Assembly: GCF_000381905.1 (NCBI RefSeq)
Contig: NZ_KB907257.1
Span: 62,001 to 126,000, forward strand
Origin: Paenibacillus fonticola DSM 21315
GTDB taxonomy: Bacteria; Bacillota; Bacilli; Paenibacillales; Paenibacillaceae
Direction: 5' to 3'
Length of the DNA stretch: 64,000 nucleotides
Both the position numbers and the translations under genes were made by a program. Below are positions 16,459 to 25,424 of this stretch, one piece after another. The first letter of the stretch is position 1. Each line of letters begins with the position of its first letter. The notes below the pieces were generated by a model that was given only the letters and a program-made list of their open reading frames with translations, made no database searches and was not told where the DNA came from.

Positions 16459-16947
16459 TTAGTTCTGAAGCAATTCCCTCAGACTTTCTTCCCAGCGTTC
16501 AATTACCGCCGCTGGCTCCTTCAGCTGGATTTGTACGCCGGAAATAATGTCCGCATATTTAGCCGTATCCTCCCGATAGGAGACAACCTCTGCTGCGAAT
16601 CTTGCCCGGGGATGCTTAGCCTCCTCGAGAGCGGGAAGCCTGTTCAGCGACAACTGAATATAGCAGGCGGAATGATTCGAAACGGCTGTTAACGTCGCCT
16701 GTCCGGTGCGGATAATATTACGCGTTGTCGTTGTATTTTCCCATAAACTGAGCCTAAGCGAAGTGCGGCTAAGCGCGACAATTTCCCCAACACTAATCAT
16801 CGCCGTATGCGGCCAATTTTGCTCTGTAACAGTTAACAGCATAAACGCTTCATGCTGCTTGCGAGCCAGGTTATTCCCGTCAAAGAGCATAAATAAATGA
16901 TCGGATAGAGCCGGATTGGTCATCTCTTCATTCTTCCTTTCATTCAT
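16459..16947 (-). CDS. Pyridoxamine-5'-phosphate-oxidase-like flavin-binding split-barrel protein
   Basis: Protein of 162 residues with the FMN-binding split-barrel pattern: AFMLLTVTEQNWPHTAMISVGEIVALSRTSLRLSLWENTTTTRNI, close to general stress/PPOX-like proteins. Its start lies 2 bp after the stop of the TlpA-like gene, so both are likely cotranslated in the redox operon from 18283. The substrate is unknown; a flavin or heme-linked reductase role would fit the thiol-redox context, but this is inference. Confidence 0.7.
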   Translation of the reverse strand: MNERKNEEMTNPALSDHLFMLFDGNNLARKQHEAFMLLTVTEQNWPHTAMISVGEIVALSRTSLRLSLWENTTTTRNIIRTGQATLTAVSNHSACYIQLSLNRLPALEEAKHPRARFAAEVVSYREDTAKYADIISGVQIQLKEPAAVIERWEESLRELLQN

Positions 16948-16949
16948 GC

Positions 16950-17522
16950 TTATTTGTTCGCTTTATTATAAGCTTCCTTCATCATGTTGTAATCGATCGC
17001 GCCCTGGAATCGCTGGGTAATAACCCCATTTGCATTCAGCACGTAAGTCGTAGGATAGCCTACCACCCGATACGTGTCGGTTACAGTTCCCTTCGGATCG
17101 ATCGCATGGGGAAACGTCAGGCCTAAATCCTCCAAAAAAGACTTCACCTCGTCCTGACTGTCTTCGAGATGAGTCATATTAACTGCCAAAATAACCGCAT
17201 CCTTATCCCCATATTTTTTGTAGAACTTCTCCATATGCGGCATTTCTATGCGGCACGGCGGACACCAGCTGGCCCAAAAATTCAGCAGCACCGTCTTCCC
17301 GCGATAATCCGATAGCTTAACCTCTTCCCCATTGAGATTCAGCAAGCTAAAATCAGGCGCCCGATTGCCGATCTTCAGGCCGACAGCTGCCGAGGCCGAA
17401 GCATCCTCAATGGCAGCGTCTTGCGCCTGCTGTTTCTGAACATTTGCTTTATTCACATAATCATAGACACCCCAACTAATCAGCCCGAGGATGACTATGA
17501 CCGCAATCCAGTTTTGCTTCAT
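16950..17522 (-). CDS. TlpA/ResA-like membrane-anchored thiol-disulfide oxidoreductase
   Basis: Thioredoxin-fold protein of about 190 residues with an N-terminal signal anchor (WIAVIVILGLISWGVYDYV). The catalytic WCPPC is followed by RIEMPHME, and the cis-Pro loop is VGYPTTYVL. It faces the outside of the membrane and reduces protein disulfides, as ResA does for apocytochrome c. ATG 17522 has AGGAG five bases upstream; a GTG at 17528 is also possible. It follows an Lgt-like membrane protein and precedes a PPOX-like gene. The operon promoter overlaps a CsoR-type palindrome, which suggests response to copper or reactive sulfur. Confidence 0.85.
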   Translation of the reverse strand: MKQNWIAVIVILGLISWGVYDYVNKANVQKQQAQDAAIEDASASAAVGLKIGNRAPDFSLLNLNGEEVKLSDYRGKTVLLNFWASWCPPCRIEMPHMEKFYKKYGDKDAVILAVNMTHLEDSQDEVKSFLEDLGLTFPHAIDPKGTVTDTYRVVGYPTTYVLNANGVITQRFQGAIDYNMMKEAYNKANK

Positions 17523-17617
17523 CTGCACTCCTGCCTCCTTAAATTATGCCAAAATATAGATGATGAATTGACAGCATGCCGGCTGTAATAGCAGCGATCA
17601 TCGCGGCCTGAGCGGTT

Positions 17618-18283
17618 CTAATTTCCGTCCCCCCGCCATAATGAATCGAAGATCAAAAGCGAAACAGCCAACAGAACAAATAACAGCTGCTCCAGTGAAA
17701 ATCCAATCCACATCAGGCTGCGATGCGGGTTCAAAAAAGGAATTATCGCGCAACCGATGCTGTACCACATGCCAAGCTTCACGAACGATTTAAGCGATGA
17801 GTCAAACTTCAGCCAAGCTGCAATAAATAATGCTGCGGATAAAAGCGCGGACAAAATGCTCTCCTGGCTCATCTCCCCTTCCCACAACAGGATCAGCGCA
17901 AATCTGACAGCTTGGACAACGCCGTATGCGAGAACCCCCGCTTTAATAAGCGGCCCAAGTTGAGGCCGGTTTCTGTAACCTCTATACAAAAAATAGCCAA
18001 ATCCGCCGATCATCCCCAACCATAATCCACGTCCCCCGCCTGAAAAATACAACAGCGACAACGGATTTGCCACCGCCTCCAACGGTTCGAAAAACAGCAG
18101 GTTAAATTTCCATAAGAGGAATCCGATTCCCATCACGTTTACATATGTTTCTTTAATCCATTCAGCAGCTTCAATACGGCGAACTTTTACGGCCAAAACG
18201 GTATATCCGATAACCGCAGCCAGCAGAAAAACAAGTAAATCCGCCCTTAACGCAAACGGGCCAAGCGAAACAGTTCCGTTCAT
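17618..18283 (-). CDS. Polytopic membrane protein, prolipoprotein-diacylglyceryl-transferase-like
   Basis: Membrane protein of 221 residues with about seven hydrophobic segments. Layout and short motifs (VNVMGIGFLLWKF, YFSGGGRGLWLGMIGGFGYF, NPHRSLMWIGFSLEQLLFVLL) recall Lgt, but the Lgt signature HGGL and catalytic residues are not evident, so it is probably a divergent relative with another role. The start is ATG 18283, set by GGAGG; a TTG at 18298 lies upstream of that site and is rejected. First gene of the operon leading to the TlpA-like and PPOX-like genes. It may pass electrons or a sulfur ligand to the TlpA partner. Confidence 0.65.
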   Translation of the reverse strand: MNGTVSLGPFALRADLLVFLLAAVIGYTVLAVKVRRIEAAEWIKETYVNVMGIGFLLWKFNLLFFEPLEAVANPLSLLYFSGGGRGLWLGMIGGFGYFLYRGYRNRPQLGPLIKAGVLAYGVVQAVRFALILLWEGEMSQESILSALLSAALFIAAWLKFDSSLKSFVKLGMWYSIGCAIIPFLNPHRSLMWIGFSLEQLLFVLLAVSLLIFDSLWRGDGN

Positions 18284-18366
18284 ATTTCCTCCAATCAACG
18301 ACAGACAGTTTATGAAATGTACGAATTTGCTATACCTTTCTTAGACTAGGCCAAAAAAACACCAAG

Positions 18367-18417
18367 ATACCCCCAGGGGTATAAAAAGATGATATGTCTT
18401 TTATGTCTTCCTGTCAA
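18367..18417 (-). promoter_or_regulatory. SigA promoter overlapped by CsoR-family-like operator
   Basis: Minus strand -35 TTGACA (18417-18412), 17-bp spacer, -10 TATCAT (18394-18389). The predicted start (~18382) falls at the edge of ATACCCC-TG-GGGGTAT (18382-18367), a 7+2+7 dyad of the C/G-tract type bound by CsoR/RcnR/CstR repressors. It probably represses the Lgt-like/TlpA/PPOX operon until copper or a persulfide is sensed. No CsoR gene lies in the window. Confidence 0.75.
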
Positions 18418-18565
18418 GAATGTCTCCCTTTACTTGCCCGCTTCAAAAACTCACACCGGTTTAAATAGACTATAGTCCTAATTTGAGCAATTTGCGAAAC
18501 TACGTTTGTCCAGGCTCGTATTACTTCATTTAATACCTACATCTTTGACTGGGAGGTGCGTTTAT

Positions 18566-19681
18566 ATGATAGAAATGCGCGGCGGAGAAGACTTAAAGTA
18601 TTCCAATCAAATTCCAGGTTGGGCGAAAATCGTCCACATCATTCTTATTTCTATAGTTGCTCTTATTGGCTTAGCAGCGTTTATTCTCGGGGGTTATTTC
18701 ATTTTTTCCGGGGATTGGCTTGGAGCCGTTCTATGTATATTTGTTGGGCTTGTCGTAGTATGGGCAACGCGAATGATGATTATCGGCAGTAAGCTGCATA
18801 CTGATTTTGTATTTTTGAGCGAGCTGCGGGATGAAGGTTATTACACGTATTTCAAAAATATTAAAAATAACTATGAAGAGGAGCATCTGATCCCATTCCA
18901 CCGTATGCACGAAGTTCTGATCGCCCGCAAGTCGCAATATGTATCTTCCGGCAGCCGAAGTGGTTCTGGCTACTATGTGATTGGCTCGCAAATTGTGATG
19001 CAATGGCAGGACGAATATGGAAATACAGAGTATAGCCGCTTTGGCATAGCCAGCCGCAGCGATCTTTCGAAATGGATTGAGAAATTTCAGGAGCATCATG
19101 TGCCGGTGTTCAATTCTTTTCAAAATGTGAGTGAAGCGTCAACGGCTGATTTCCTAAGCGGATATGCCGAACTGGAGAAGGCTCCGCTCACTTCTTTGGA
19201 CCTGGTGTCTGATGTGGAAACGAGGCGATACAACAACATTCCCCTCTGGCTTAGTTCTGAAATGAAGCAGCGTAAAGCTCAGAAGCAGTTGATGAATGAC
19301 CGGAAAATATTCAGGCCAGCATTTGCAGTGGCCATGCTCATGCTATTTTTCATCGCCATGCTGTGGATGCCTCATTGGCCGGTGGAAGAGGAAGTGTTCA
19401 CAGACAGCTCTCCATCGCTAGGAGTATACATGATAATCATCTGCTTCATTATTATATCGAGAACTTATTGGCGAAGAAATCGAAGATGGTTTCAGCCGAT
19501 CACCGATATCCTCTTCATGTTAGCGGCCAGTTTCGCAGGGTTGACCGCTGCCAAGCTATGGCAGCCTGTGGCATCCGTTTACTATGATGCGGCTTTGGTG
19601 GACGTTCTGACGGCCGGCTTTTTCCTTAGCGTCATATTCATTGTGTTTAAACTGCTGCAACGCCGAGACCGTATCGAATAA
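18566..19681 (+). CDS. Membrane protein of unknown function (four to five TM helices)
   Basis: Protein of 371 residues from ATG 18566, preceded by GGGAGG at nine bases. A longer frame from 18506 has no ribosome site. An N-terminal pair of helices (IVHIILISIVALIGLAAFILGGYFIF; WLGAVLCIFVGLVVVWATRMM) is followed by a soluble ~170-residue domain that resembles a PH-like bacterial domain in spacing, then FAVAMLMLFFIAMLWM and two or three more helices. The motif YSRFGIASRSDLSKWIEKF ends the soluble part. I do not recognise the family. It is transcribed alone between the thiol-redox operon and the fad cluster. Confidence 0.7.
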   Translation: MIEMRGGEDLKYSNQIPGWAKIVHIILISIVALIGLAAFILGGYFIFSGDWLGAVLCIFVGLVVVWATRMMIIGSKLHTDFVFLSELRDEGYYTYFKNIKNNYEEEHLIPFHRMHEVLIARKSQYVSSGSRSGSGYYVIGSQIVMQWQDEYGNTEYSRFGIASRSDLSKWIEKFQEHHVPVFNSFQNVSEASTADFLSGYAELEKAPLTSLDLVSDVETRRYNNIPLWLSSEMKQRKAQKQLMNDRKIFRPAFAVAMLMLFFIAMLWMPHWPVEEEVFTDSSPSLGVYMIIICFIIISRTYWRRNRRWFQPITDILFMLAASFAGLTAAKLWQPVASVYYDAALVDVLTAGFFLSVIFIVFKLLQRRDRIE

Positions 19682-19698
19682 CTTCCGTACGCAAAACA

Positions 19699-19752
19699 AC
19701 CGGCCTTTATGTTCCTGCTTGTCAGGCAAGCTCACTGAACATAAAAGCCGGT
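19699..19752. terminator. Bidirectional hairpin between convergent genes
   Basis: ACCGGC-C-TTTATGTTC pairs with GAACATAAA-A-GCCGGT. Inside is CTTG-TCAGG-CAAG. On the minus strand TTGTTTT follows, so it can end the long fad operon; the plus strand lacks a clear T-run. Confidence 0.6.
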
Positions 19753-19861
19753 ATGATCTCACTATGGCTGATATAACTTTATAACTCATTAGAGTGACTC
19801 AACCGGCCGCCGTCATGCAGTAAAACACCGTACTGGTAACTGCGCGCGGCGCTCCTTTTTA

Positions 19862-20326
19862 CTAATCCTGCTTAACAGCTCCGTCAATGACGCGAAACGT
19901 TCCAGTTCCGAAGGCACAAAGCTCCCCATTCTCCAGACGGGCAAAAGCCTGCGTCGATATGGACTTTCGCGAGCTGTGTATCATCTCCGCAGTGACGATG
20001 AGACGTCCCCGCTCGGCTTTCGCCACATAATTCATGCTGAGGTTTGTCGTCACTACAGCATCGTCTGGCCGGGCGATCATCGCCACCAGCCCCATGGCCG
20101 AATCGATCAATGTCGCATGCACTCCGCCATGCACGATGCCGATGAGATTGAGATGATGCGGTTGGATGTCCAGCGTTACGATAACTTTTTCCGCGCTGAT
20201 CTCGGCAATCTGACAGCCCAAATAGTCCCAAAAAGTATTTGCAGCCAACCTGTTCCATCTCTCAATATTGCGCTGTAATTCGCTATTGTGCTGCAATCCG
20301 CTTTGATCACCTGTTCCGCTGTCCAT
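19862..20326 (-). CDS. PaaI-family hotdog thioesterase
   Basis: Hotdog-fold acyl-CoA thioesterase of 154 residues. Family motif IGIVHGGVHATLIDSAMGLVAM, with the His-Gly-Gly and the Asp that activates water, plus TTNLSMNYVAKAERGRLIVTAE. It releases free acid from acyl-CoA and could protect the CoA pool during beta-oxidation. Last gene of the minus-strand fad cluster, 69 bp after lcfA. GGGGGA precedes ATG 20326. The acyl substrate is not deducible. Confidence 0.83.
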   Translation of the reverse strand: MDSGTGDQSGLQHNSELQRNIERWNRLAANTFWDYLGCQIAEISAEKVIVTLDIQPHHLNLIGIVHGGVHATLIDSAMGLVAMIARPDDAVVTTNLSMNYVAKAERGRLIVTAEMIHSSRKSISTQAFARLENGELCAFGTGTFRVIDGAVKQD

Positions 20327-20395
20327 GATGGTCCCCCTTCCCCGTACTGCAACTATATGCGACTATAATTATCTAATCCTTTACACCGGCAGCCG

Positions 20396-22078
20396 CTAGT
20401 TTTCGTTTTCTTCTTCCCCTTCTTCCAGCAATTTACGGCGCAGCACCTTACCGGCCATTGTCTTGGGCAAGCTTTCACGAAACTCATAGATTTTGGGCAC
20501 TTTATAAGCCGCCAGCTTCTCCTTGCACCATTGCTTTAAAGCTTCCTCATCCGGGACGCAGCCGCTGCGAGGAACGACAAAAGCCTTGACCGTCTCCCCG
20601 CGATAAGGATCAAACACCCCGGCCACAATCGCTTCAGCCACATCGGGATGCTCAAACAACACTTCCTCCACTTCCCGGGGATAGATGTTATAGCCCCCCG
20701 CGATAATCAAATCTTTGCGCCTGTCGAGAATGTAGAAGAACCCGTCCTCATCCATGCGGCCAAGATCGCCCGTTAGCAGCCAGCCCTCCTTCAACGCCTT
20801 ATAGGTATCCTCCGGCCGGTTCCAGTAACCTTGCATCACTTGTGGGCCTCTTACCGCCAGCTCGCCGATCTCTCCCGGCTCTACTTCCTCCAGCGTATCC
20901 GGGATGACGATCCGTGCATCCGTATCCGGAAAAGGGATGCCGATCGAGCCGCTCTTGCGCTTCTCCCAAATGTTGTTGGCATGTGTGACGGGCGACGCTT
21001 CCGTCAAACCGTAGCCTTCGATCAGCTTGCCGCCTGTCAAAGCCTCGAACCTCGTTTGCACCTCATGCGGAAGCGGGGCCGCTCCGCTGATGCATACATC
21101 GATGGAGGACAAATTGTATTTCCGGATGTCAGGATGATTGATAATGGCCACATACATCGTGGGCGCTCCCGGAAACACCGTGGGCTTCTTCCGGTCAATG
21201 ACTTTCAATATTTGCTCCACCTCGAAACGAGGGACTAATATTAGCGTCCCTGCCATATACACCGCTTTATTTAACAGCACCGTCATCCCGAACACATGAA
21301 AAAACGGTAATGCCGCCAAATATTTTTCCTCGCCTATTCGTCCGCGGTAGAACCATAGCTGGGTTTGAATCGTATTGGCTACCAAATTGGCATGCGTAAG
21401 CATGACCCCCTTCGCAAAACCCGTCGTTCCTCCGGTATATTGAATGAGAGCTAAATCCCGCTCCCCGTCGACGACGTCTTCACACGGTACTGCGGAGGAA
21501 TTTTTCAGCAGCTCCAGCAGCGGCAGAACCCGGTGATTATAGCTGATTTTTACGAACATGCCGTCTTTTTTGGCCTTGATCGGATACAATATATTTTTTG
21601 GAAAAGGCAAGCTATCTTTTATAGAAGTAACAATAATATAGTTTAAATATTCCTCTTCTTCCCCCATTGATTTTTTAACCCGTTCAACGAGGGCGTCCAA
21701 TGTAACAATGATGCGCGCTCCGGCGTCCTTGAGCTGATGCTCCAGCTCACGCCGCATATACAGCGGGTTCGTCATTACGACGATCCCGCCCATCAATAGC
21801 GTGCCGTAATAAGCTGTAACCGCCTGCGGGCAATTGGGCAGCATAACCGCTACCCGGTCTCCTTTTTTCAGACCGAGGCGCAGCAGCATGTTGGCAAAGC
21901 GGTAAGAAGCATCCAGCAGCGTGCGATAGTTTATTTTTTTGCCCAAAAAATCAAGCGCTGTTTTCTCAGGATAACGTGCAGCGGAATCTACCAGAAATTT
22001 AGCCAGGTTATGTGCAGGATATTTAAAGGTCGGTGGTACTTCAACGGGATAATGTCTCAACCAGGGTTTGTTTGACAT
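20396..22078 (-). CDS. lcfA: Long-chain fatty-acid-CoA ligase
   Basis: ANL-superfamily enzyme of 560 residues that activates fatty acids to acyl-CoA with ATP, the entry step of beta-oxidation. The P-loop-like AMP motif QYTGGTTGFAKG is at about 213-224. The fatty-acyl-CoA-synthetase motifs YGLTEASPVTH and GWLLTGDLGRMDEDGFFYILDRRKDLI and the catalytic Lys in PKTMAGKVLRRKL near the C-terminus are present. It closely follows fadE in the same orientation, so in this organism lcfA is joined to the fadNAE block rather than to fadR-etfBA as in B. subtilis. Confidence 0.93.
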   Translation of the reverse strand: MSNKPWLRHYPVEVPPTFKYPAHNLAKFLVDSAARYPEKTALDFLGKKINYRTLLDASYRFANMLLRLGLKKGDRVAVMLPNCPQAVTAYYGTLLMGGIVVMTNPLYMRRELEHQLKDAGARIIVTLDALVERVKKSMGEEEEYLNYIIVTSIKDSLPFPKNILYPIKAKKDGMFVKISYNHRVLPLLELLKNSSAVPCEDVVDGERDLALIQYTGGTTGFAKGVMLTHANLVANTIQTQLWFYRGRIGEEKYLAALPFFHVFGMTVLLNKAVYMAGTLILVPRFEVEQILKVIDRKKPTVFPGAPTMYVAIINHPDIRKYNLSSIDVCISGAAPLPHEVQTRFEALTGGKLIEGYGLTEASPVTHANNIWEKRKSGSIGIPFPDTDARIVIPDTLEEVEPGEIGELAVRGPQVMQGYWNRPEDTYKALKEGWLLTGDLGRMDEDGFFYILDRRKDLIIAGGYNIYPREVEEVLFEHPDVAEAIVAGVFDPYRGETVKAFVVPRSGCVPDEEALKQWCKEKLAAYKVPKIYEFRESLPKTMAGKVLRRKLLEEGEEENEN

Positions 22079-22107
22079 CGCCGGCCACCCCTATCTTCAG
22101 ATGTTCA

Positions 22108-24156
22108 TTACACCACATACTTCTCGGCATCAATAACCTTTGCGGCGATTTTCCGCTTTAGGCTCAACGTATTCGCTAGCGTTCTGCGCGTCAGTTTTTT
22201 TAGCACAGATAGCTGGGTTCTGAGCAGGTCACCCGATTCCAGCGCCGCCAACAGCTCCTTGGCCCATATTTCAAGCTGGGCAAACTGCTCGTGCACAAAT
22301 ACGGTTGTCATCGCAATCGGCAGTTCAGCTTTGCCCGTATCCGTCCGGTCTATTATTTTATAAGTTCTTAGCAAAGCGCTCTCCATGGCGTAAATTGCGA
22401 TCATCATATCTGCGAGCAGAGCTAAAATTTCCTGTTCCTGCTCCAGCTTTGTTTGATATTTCTGTACAGCTCCGGCTCCGGTCATTAAAAATATTTTTTT
22501 CGCCATGGCCAGCATATGGGCTTCCTGATCCAATACCCCTTCGAACGATGGAGGCGGCACCATGCCGAGCAGCTCCGACTGCAGCGCCATTGCCTTTTGC
22601 ATTAAAGGCAGTTCTCCCTTCATCGCCCGCTTGATCAGCGTGCCCGGAATAAGCAGCCGGTTAATTTCATTCGTGCCTTCAAATATGCGATTGATTCTTG
22701 CATCGCGATAAATCCGTTCAATCGGATATTCCTGGATGTAACCATAGCCGCCATGAATTTGCACGCCTTCATCTGCTACGAAATCAAGCGCCTCCGAGCC
22801 AAATACTTTATTAATTGAGCACTCCAGCTGATATTCGGCAATCGCCTTGGCCGACTGGTAGCCTGCAGCAGCGCTCTGATGATCGGCTTCGGCCAAGCCG
22901 ACATCAAACAAGCCCGCAGTCCGGTACACCATGCTTTCCAGCACGAAAGTACGGATATTCATCTCCGCCAGCTTTTTGCCGACGAGCGGGAACGAACTGA
23001 TCGGACGGCCGAACTGCGAGCGTTCATTGGCGTATTTTGCGGAGTATTGGATCGTATCCTTCGCCGCGCCAACGCATCCGGCAGCTAATTTGAACCGCCC
23101 GATGTTCAAAATGTTAAAGGCGATCAGATGGCCTTTTCCGGCTTCCCACAGCAGGTTTTCGGCCGGCACCTTCACCTCCTCCAAAATAAGCGGGCAGGTT
23201 GAGGAGCCCTTGATGCCCATCTTTTTCTCCTCCGGGCCGACGCTGACGCCCTCCATATCGCGCTCAACGATAAATGTACTAAAATCCTTGCCATCCACCT
23301 TCGCATAAACGATAAAAATATGGGCAAATCCGGCGTTAGTAATAAATTGCTTCGTCCCGTTCAGCACGTAATGGGAGCCGTCTTCGCTTAGGACAGCCGT
23401 AGTTTTGGCGCCAAGCGCATCCGAACCGGACGACGGTTCAGTGAGGCAATAGGCAGCGATTTTCTCCCCTGCCGCCAGCAGGGGCAAATACTTCGCCTTC
23501 TGAGCCTCCGAGCCGAAATACACAATGGGCAGCGTGCCGATGCCTACATGAGCCCCTACAGACAGAGCAAACGAGGAAGCCTTCGTTAGACGTTCATTGA
23601 TCAGGGTGGCGCTCACTTTATCCAGCCCCATTCCGCCGTATTCCTCCGGCACCTCTGCGCTCAACAGGCCTACCTCCCCCGCTTTACGCAGCAGCTTTAC
23701 AGTGAGCTCATAATCCAGCTTTTCAATTTCCTCGTCCCGCGGTAAAATTTCTTCTGCGACAAAATCCTCCGTCGTCTCTGCAATCATCCGCTGCTCCTCC
23801 GTAAAGTCCTCGGGCGTTGTCATTTCGCGGTAATCCAAATCCTCAATGACGAATGCTCCGCCCGTCACCTTGCGGCGAACCGCTTCCGTCCACTGGACAG
23901 TACTAGCCGCTTCATTCCCTGCGGCGGCACCTCTTCCGTCAACCTGCCCCCTTACGGCATGACCCTCTGGTGCACGAATCTCCGTAGCATGTTTATCTGC
24001 GGCTTGATTTTCAGCGGCTTGACTTCCCGGGCTGTTATCACCCGCGGGATCGCCCCACGTAGCATGATTCTCTGCTGCATGGCTTTTTACGGTATGACGC
24101 TCTGCTGCATGATTCTCCGCCGATTGACCTGCATTACCCCGTCGTTCCACGTTCAC
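22108..24156 (-). CDS. fadE: Acyl-CoA dehydrogenase FadE with repetitive N-terminal extension
   Basis: Long-chain acyl-CoA dehydrogenase forming the trans-2-enoyl-CoA, with FAD and electrons passed to ETF. The conserved enzyme begins near GGAFVIEDLDYREMTTPEDF and includes YCLTEPSSGSDALG, ITNAGFAHIFIVYAKVDG and the C-terminal signature GYGYIQEYPIERIYRDARIN with FEGTNEINR. It resembles B. subtilis FadE/VLCAD in having an extra C-terminal domain. About 85 additional N-terminal residues form a degenerate pentapeptide repeat not seen in B. subtilis FadE. AAAGGAG abuts the first ATG (24165); the in-frame GTG at 24156 is nine bases from it and is the better start. Confidence 0.9.
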   Translation of the reverse strand: MNVERRGNAGQSAENHAAERHTVKSHAAENHATWGDPAGDNSPGSQAAENQAADKHATEIRAPEGHAVRGQVDGRGAAAGNEAASTVQWTEAVRRKVTGGAFVIEDLDYREMTTPEDFTEEQRMIAETTEDFVAEEILPRDEEIEKLDYELTVKLLRKAGEVGLLSAEVPEEYGGMGLDKVSATLINERLTKASSFALSVGAHVGIGTLPIVYFGSEAQKAKYLPLLAAGEKIAAYCLTEPSSGSDALGAKTTAVLSEDGSHYVLNGTKQFITNAGFAHIFIVYAKVDGKDFSTFIVERDMEGVSVGPEEKKMGIKGSSTCPLILEEVKVPAENLLWEAGKGHLIAFNILNIGRFKLAAGCVGAAKDTIQYSAKYANERSQFGRPISSFPLVGKKLAEMNIRTFVLESMVYRTAGLFDVGLAEADHQSAAAGYQSAKAIAEYQLECSINKVFGSEALDFVADEGVQIHGGYGYIQEYPIERIYRDARINRIFEGTNEINRLLIPGTLIKRAMKGELPLMQKAMALQSELLGMVPPPSFEGVLDQEAHMLAMAKKIFLMTGAGAVQKYQTKLEQEQEILALLADMMIAIYAMESALLRTYKIIDRTDTGKAELPIAMTTVFVHEQFAQLEIWAKELLAALESGDLLRTQLSVLKKLTRRTLANTLSLKRKIAAKVIDAEKYVV
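23904..24138 (-). repeat. 15-bp degenerate tandem repeat encoding pentapeptides in FadE
   Basis: Coding-strand pentads such as SAENH, AAERH, TVKSH, AAENH, AAENQ, AADKH, ATEIR, APEGH and AVRGQ follow one another. The DNA period is 15 bp with a recurring GCMGAGAATCATGCY-like unit. About fifteen decayed copies occur between the start codon and the conserved enzyme. Confidence 0.75.
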
Positions 24157-24214
24157 CCTGCTCATCTCCTTTTCATTCGCAATGTATGGCGATTTGCACT
24201 AAATTCATTCGCCG

Positions 24215-25402
24215 CTAAGGCCCTGCATGCACTTCAAACACCCCCGCCGCCCCCATGCCGCCGCCGATACACATGGAGACTACGCCAAAGCCGCCGCCCC
24301 GCCGCCGCAGTTCGGCAATTAACGTTGCGGACAATTTCGTCCCCGTACAGCCCAGCGGATGACCAAGAGCAATCGCTCCGCCGTTGACATTGACTCTAGC
24401 TTCATCGATGCCCAGCTCCCGTATAACATGAACGCATTGCGAGGCGAACGCCTCGTTGATCTCATACAAAGCTACGTCGTCCGGCGTAATGCCCGCCAAG
24501 GTCAGCGCCTTCGGGATCGCCTTGACGGGACCTGCGCCCATCAATTCCGGTTCTACCCCGCTAAGCGCAAAAGAACGAAAGGTGGCCAGCGGCGTTAACC
24601 CTCCCGCCAGCGCCCGTTCTTTGCTCATCACGACTACTGCGGCGGCTCCGTCACTCATTTGCGAAGCATTGCCGGCCGTCACCGTACCGCCGCGCTTAAA
24701 GCTGGGCTTCAGCCCGGCCAGCGCCTCGATCGTCGTCTCCGCCCGCACTCCCTCATCCTGATCGAACGTAAAGGTGGTGCTCTGAATTTTCCCGCCCTCC
24801 TCTACCGACTTCAGTTCAACCTCCACCGGAACGATCTCGTCACGGAATTTACCTTCCGCCAGCGCCTTTGCCGCCTTTTGATGGGAGCCAAGTGCGAACT
24901 GGTCCTGCTCCTCCCGGCTGATGCCGAACCGCTCTGCAATCCGTTCCGCGGTATGACCCATCGCCATATAAACTTCTGGCATCCGCTCCACGAGCTGCGG
25001 ATTCGGCGACACTTTAAATCCGGTCATCGGTATATGACTCATGCTTTCTACTCCGCCGGCAATGAGCACTTCGGCATGACCGAGCATAATCCGTTCAGCC
25101 GCCAGGGCGATCGATTGCAAACCCGAGGAGCAAAACCGATTGATCGTCATCGCCGGTACAGTGACTGGAAAACCCGCGTACAGCGCCATAATACGGGCGA
25201 AATTCAGGCCTTGCTCTCCCTCTGGCATCGCGCAGCCAATAAGAATATCCCCGACCTCCGCTTTGTGTAGGCCCGGCGTTCGTTCCATGACGGCTTCAAG
25301 TACCGTTCGCCCCAGATCATCGGCCCGGACGTTGGCCAGACTGCCTTTCTTCGCTTTGCCGACGGCTGTTCGCGCCATCGATACGATTACTGCTTCTTTC
25401 AT
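24215..25402 (-). CDS. fadA: Acetyl-CoA C-acyltransferase (3-ketoacyl-CoA thiolase)
   Basis: Thiolase of 395 residues that cleaves 3-ketoacyl-CoA with CoA, the last step of beta-oxidation. The active-site Cys is in NRFCSSGLQSIALAAERI (about C91). The second signature NVNGGAIALGHPLGCTGT and the C-terminal MCIGGGMGAAGVFE with the second catalytic Cys are intact. ATG 25402 is chosen; GTGAGG and GGAGG lie upstream, and the frame from 25423 starts inside that site. It is 22 bp after fadN and 50 bp before fadE, consistent with one fadN-fadA-fadE operon. Confidence 0.94.
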   Translation of the reverse strand: MKEAVIVSMARTAVGKAKKGSLANVRADDLGRTVLEAVMERTPGLHKAEVGDILIGCAMPEGEQGLNFARIMALYAGFPVTVPAMTINRFCSSGLQSIALAAERIMLGHAEVLIAGGVESMSHIPMTGFKVSPNPQLVERMPEVYMAMGHTAERIAERFGISREEQDQFALGSHQKAAKALAEGKFRDEIVPVEVELKSVEEGGKIQSTTFTFDQDEGVRAETTIEALAGLKPSFKRGGTVTAGNASQMSDGAAAVVVMSKERALAGGLTPLATFRSFALSGVEPELMGAGPVKAIPKALTLAGITPDDVALYEINEAFASQCVHVIRELGIDEARVNVNGGAIALGHPLGCTGTKLSATLIAELRRRGGGFGVVSMCIGGGMGAAGVFEVHAGP

Positions 25403-25424
25403 CACAGCCTCACCCTCCCGCAAA

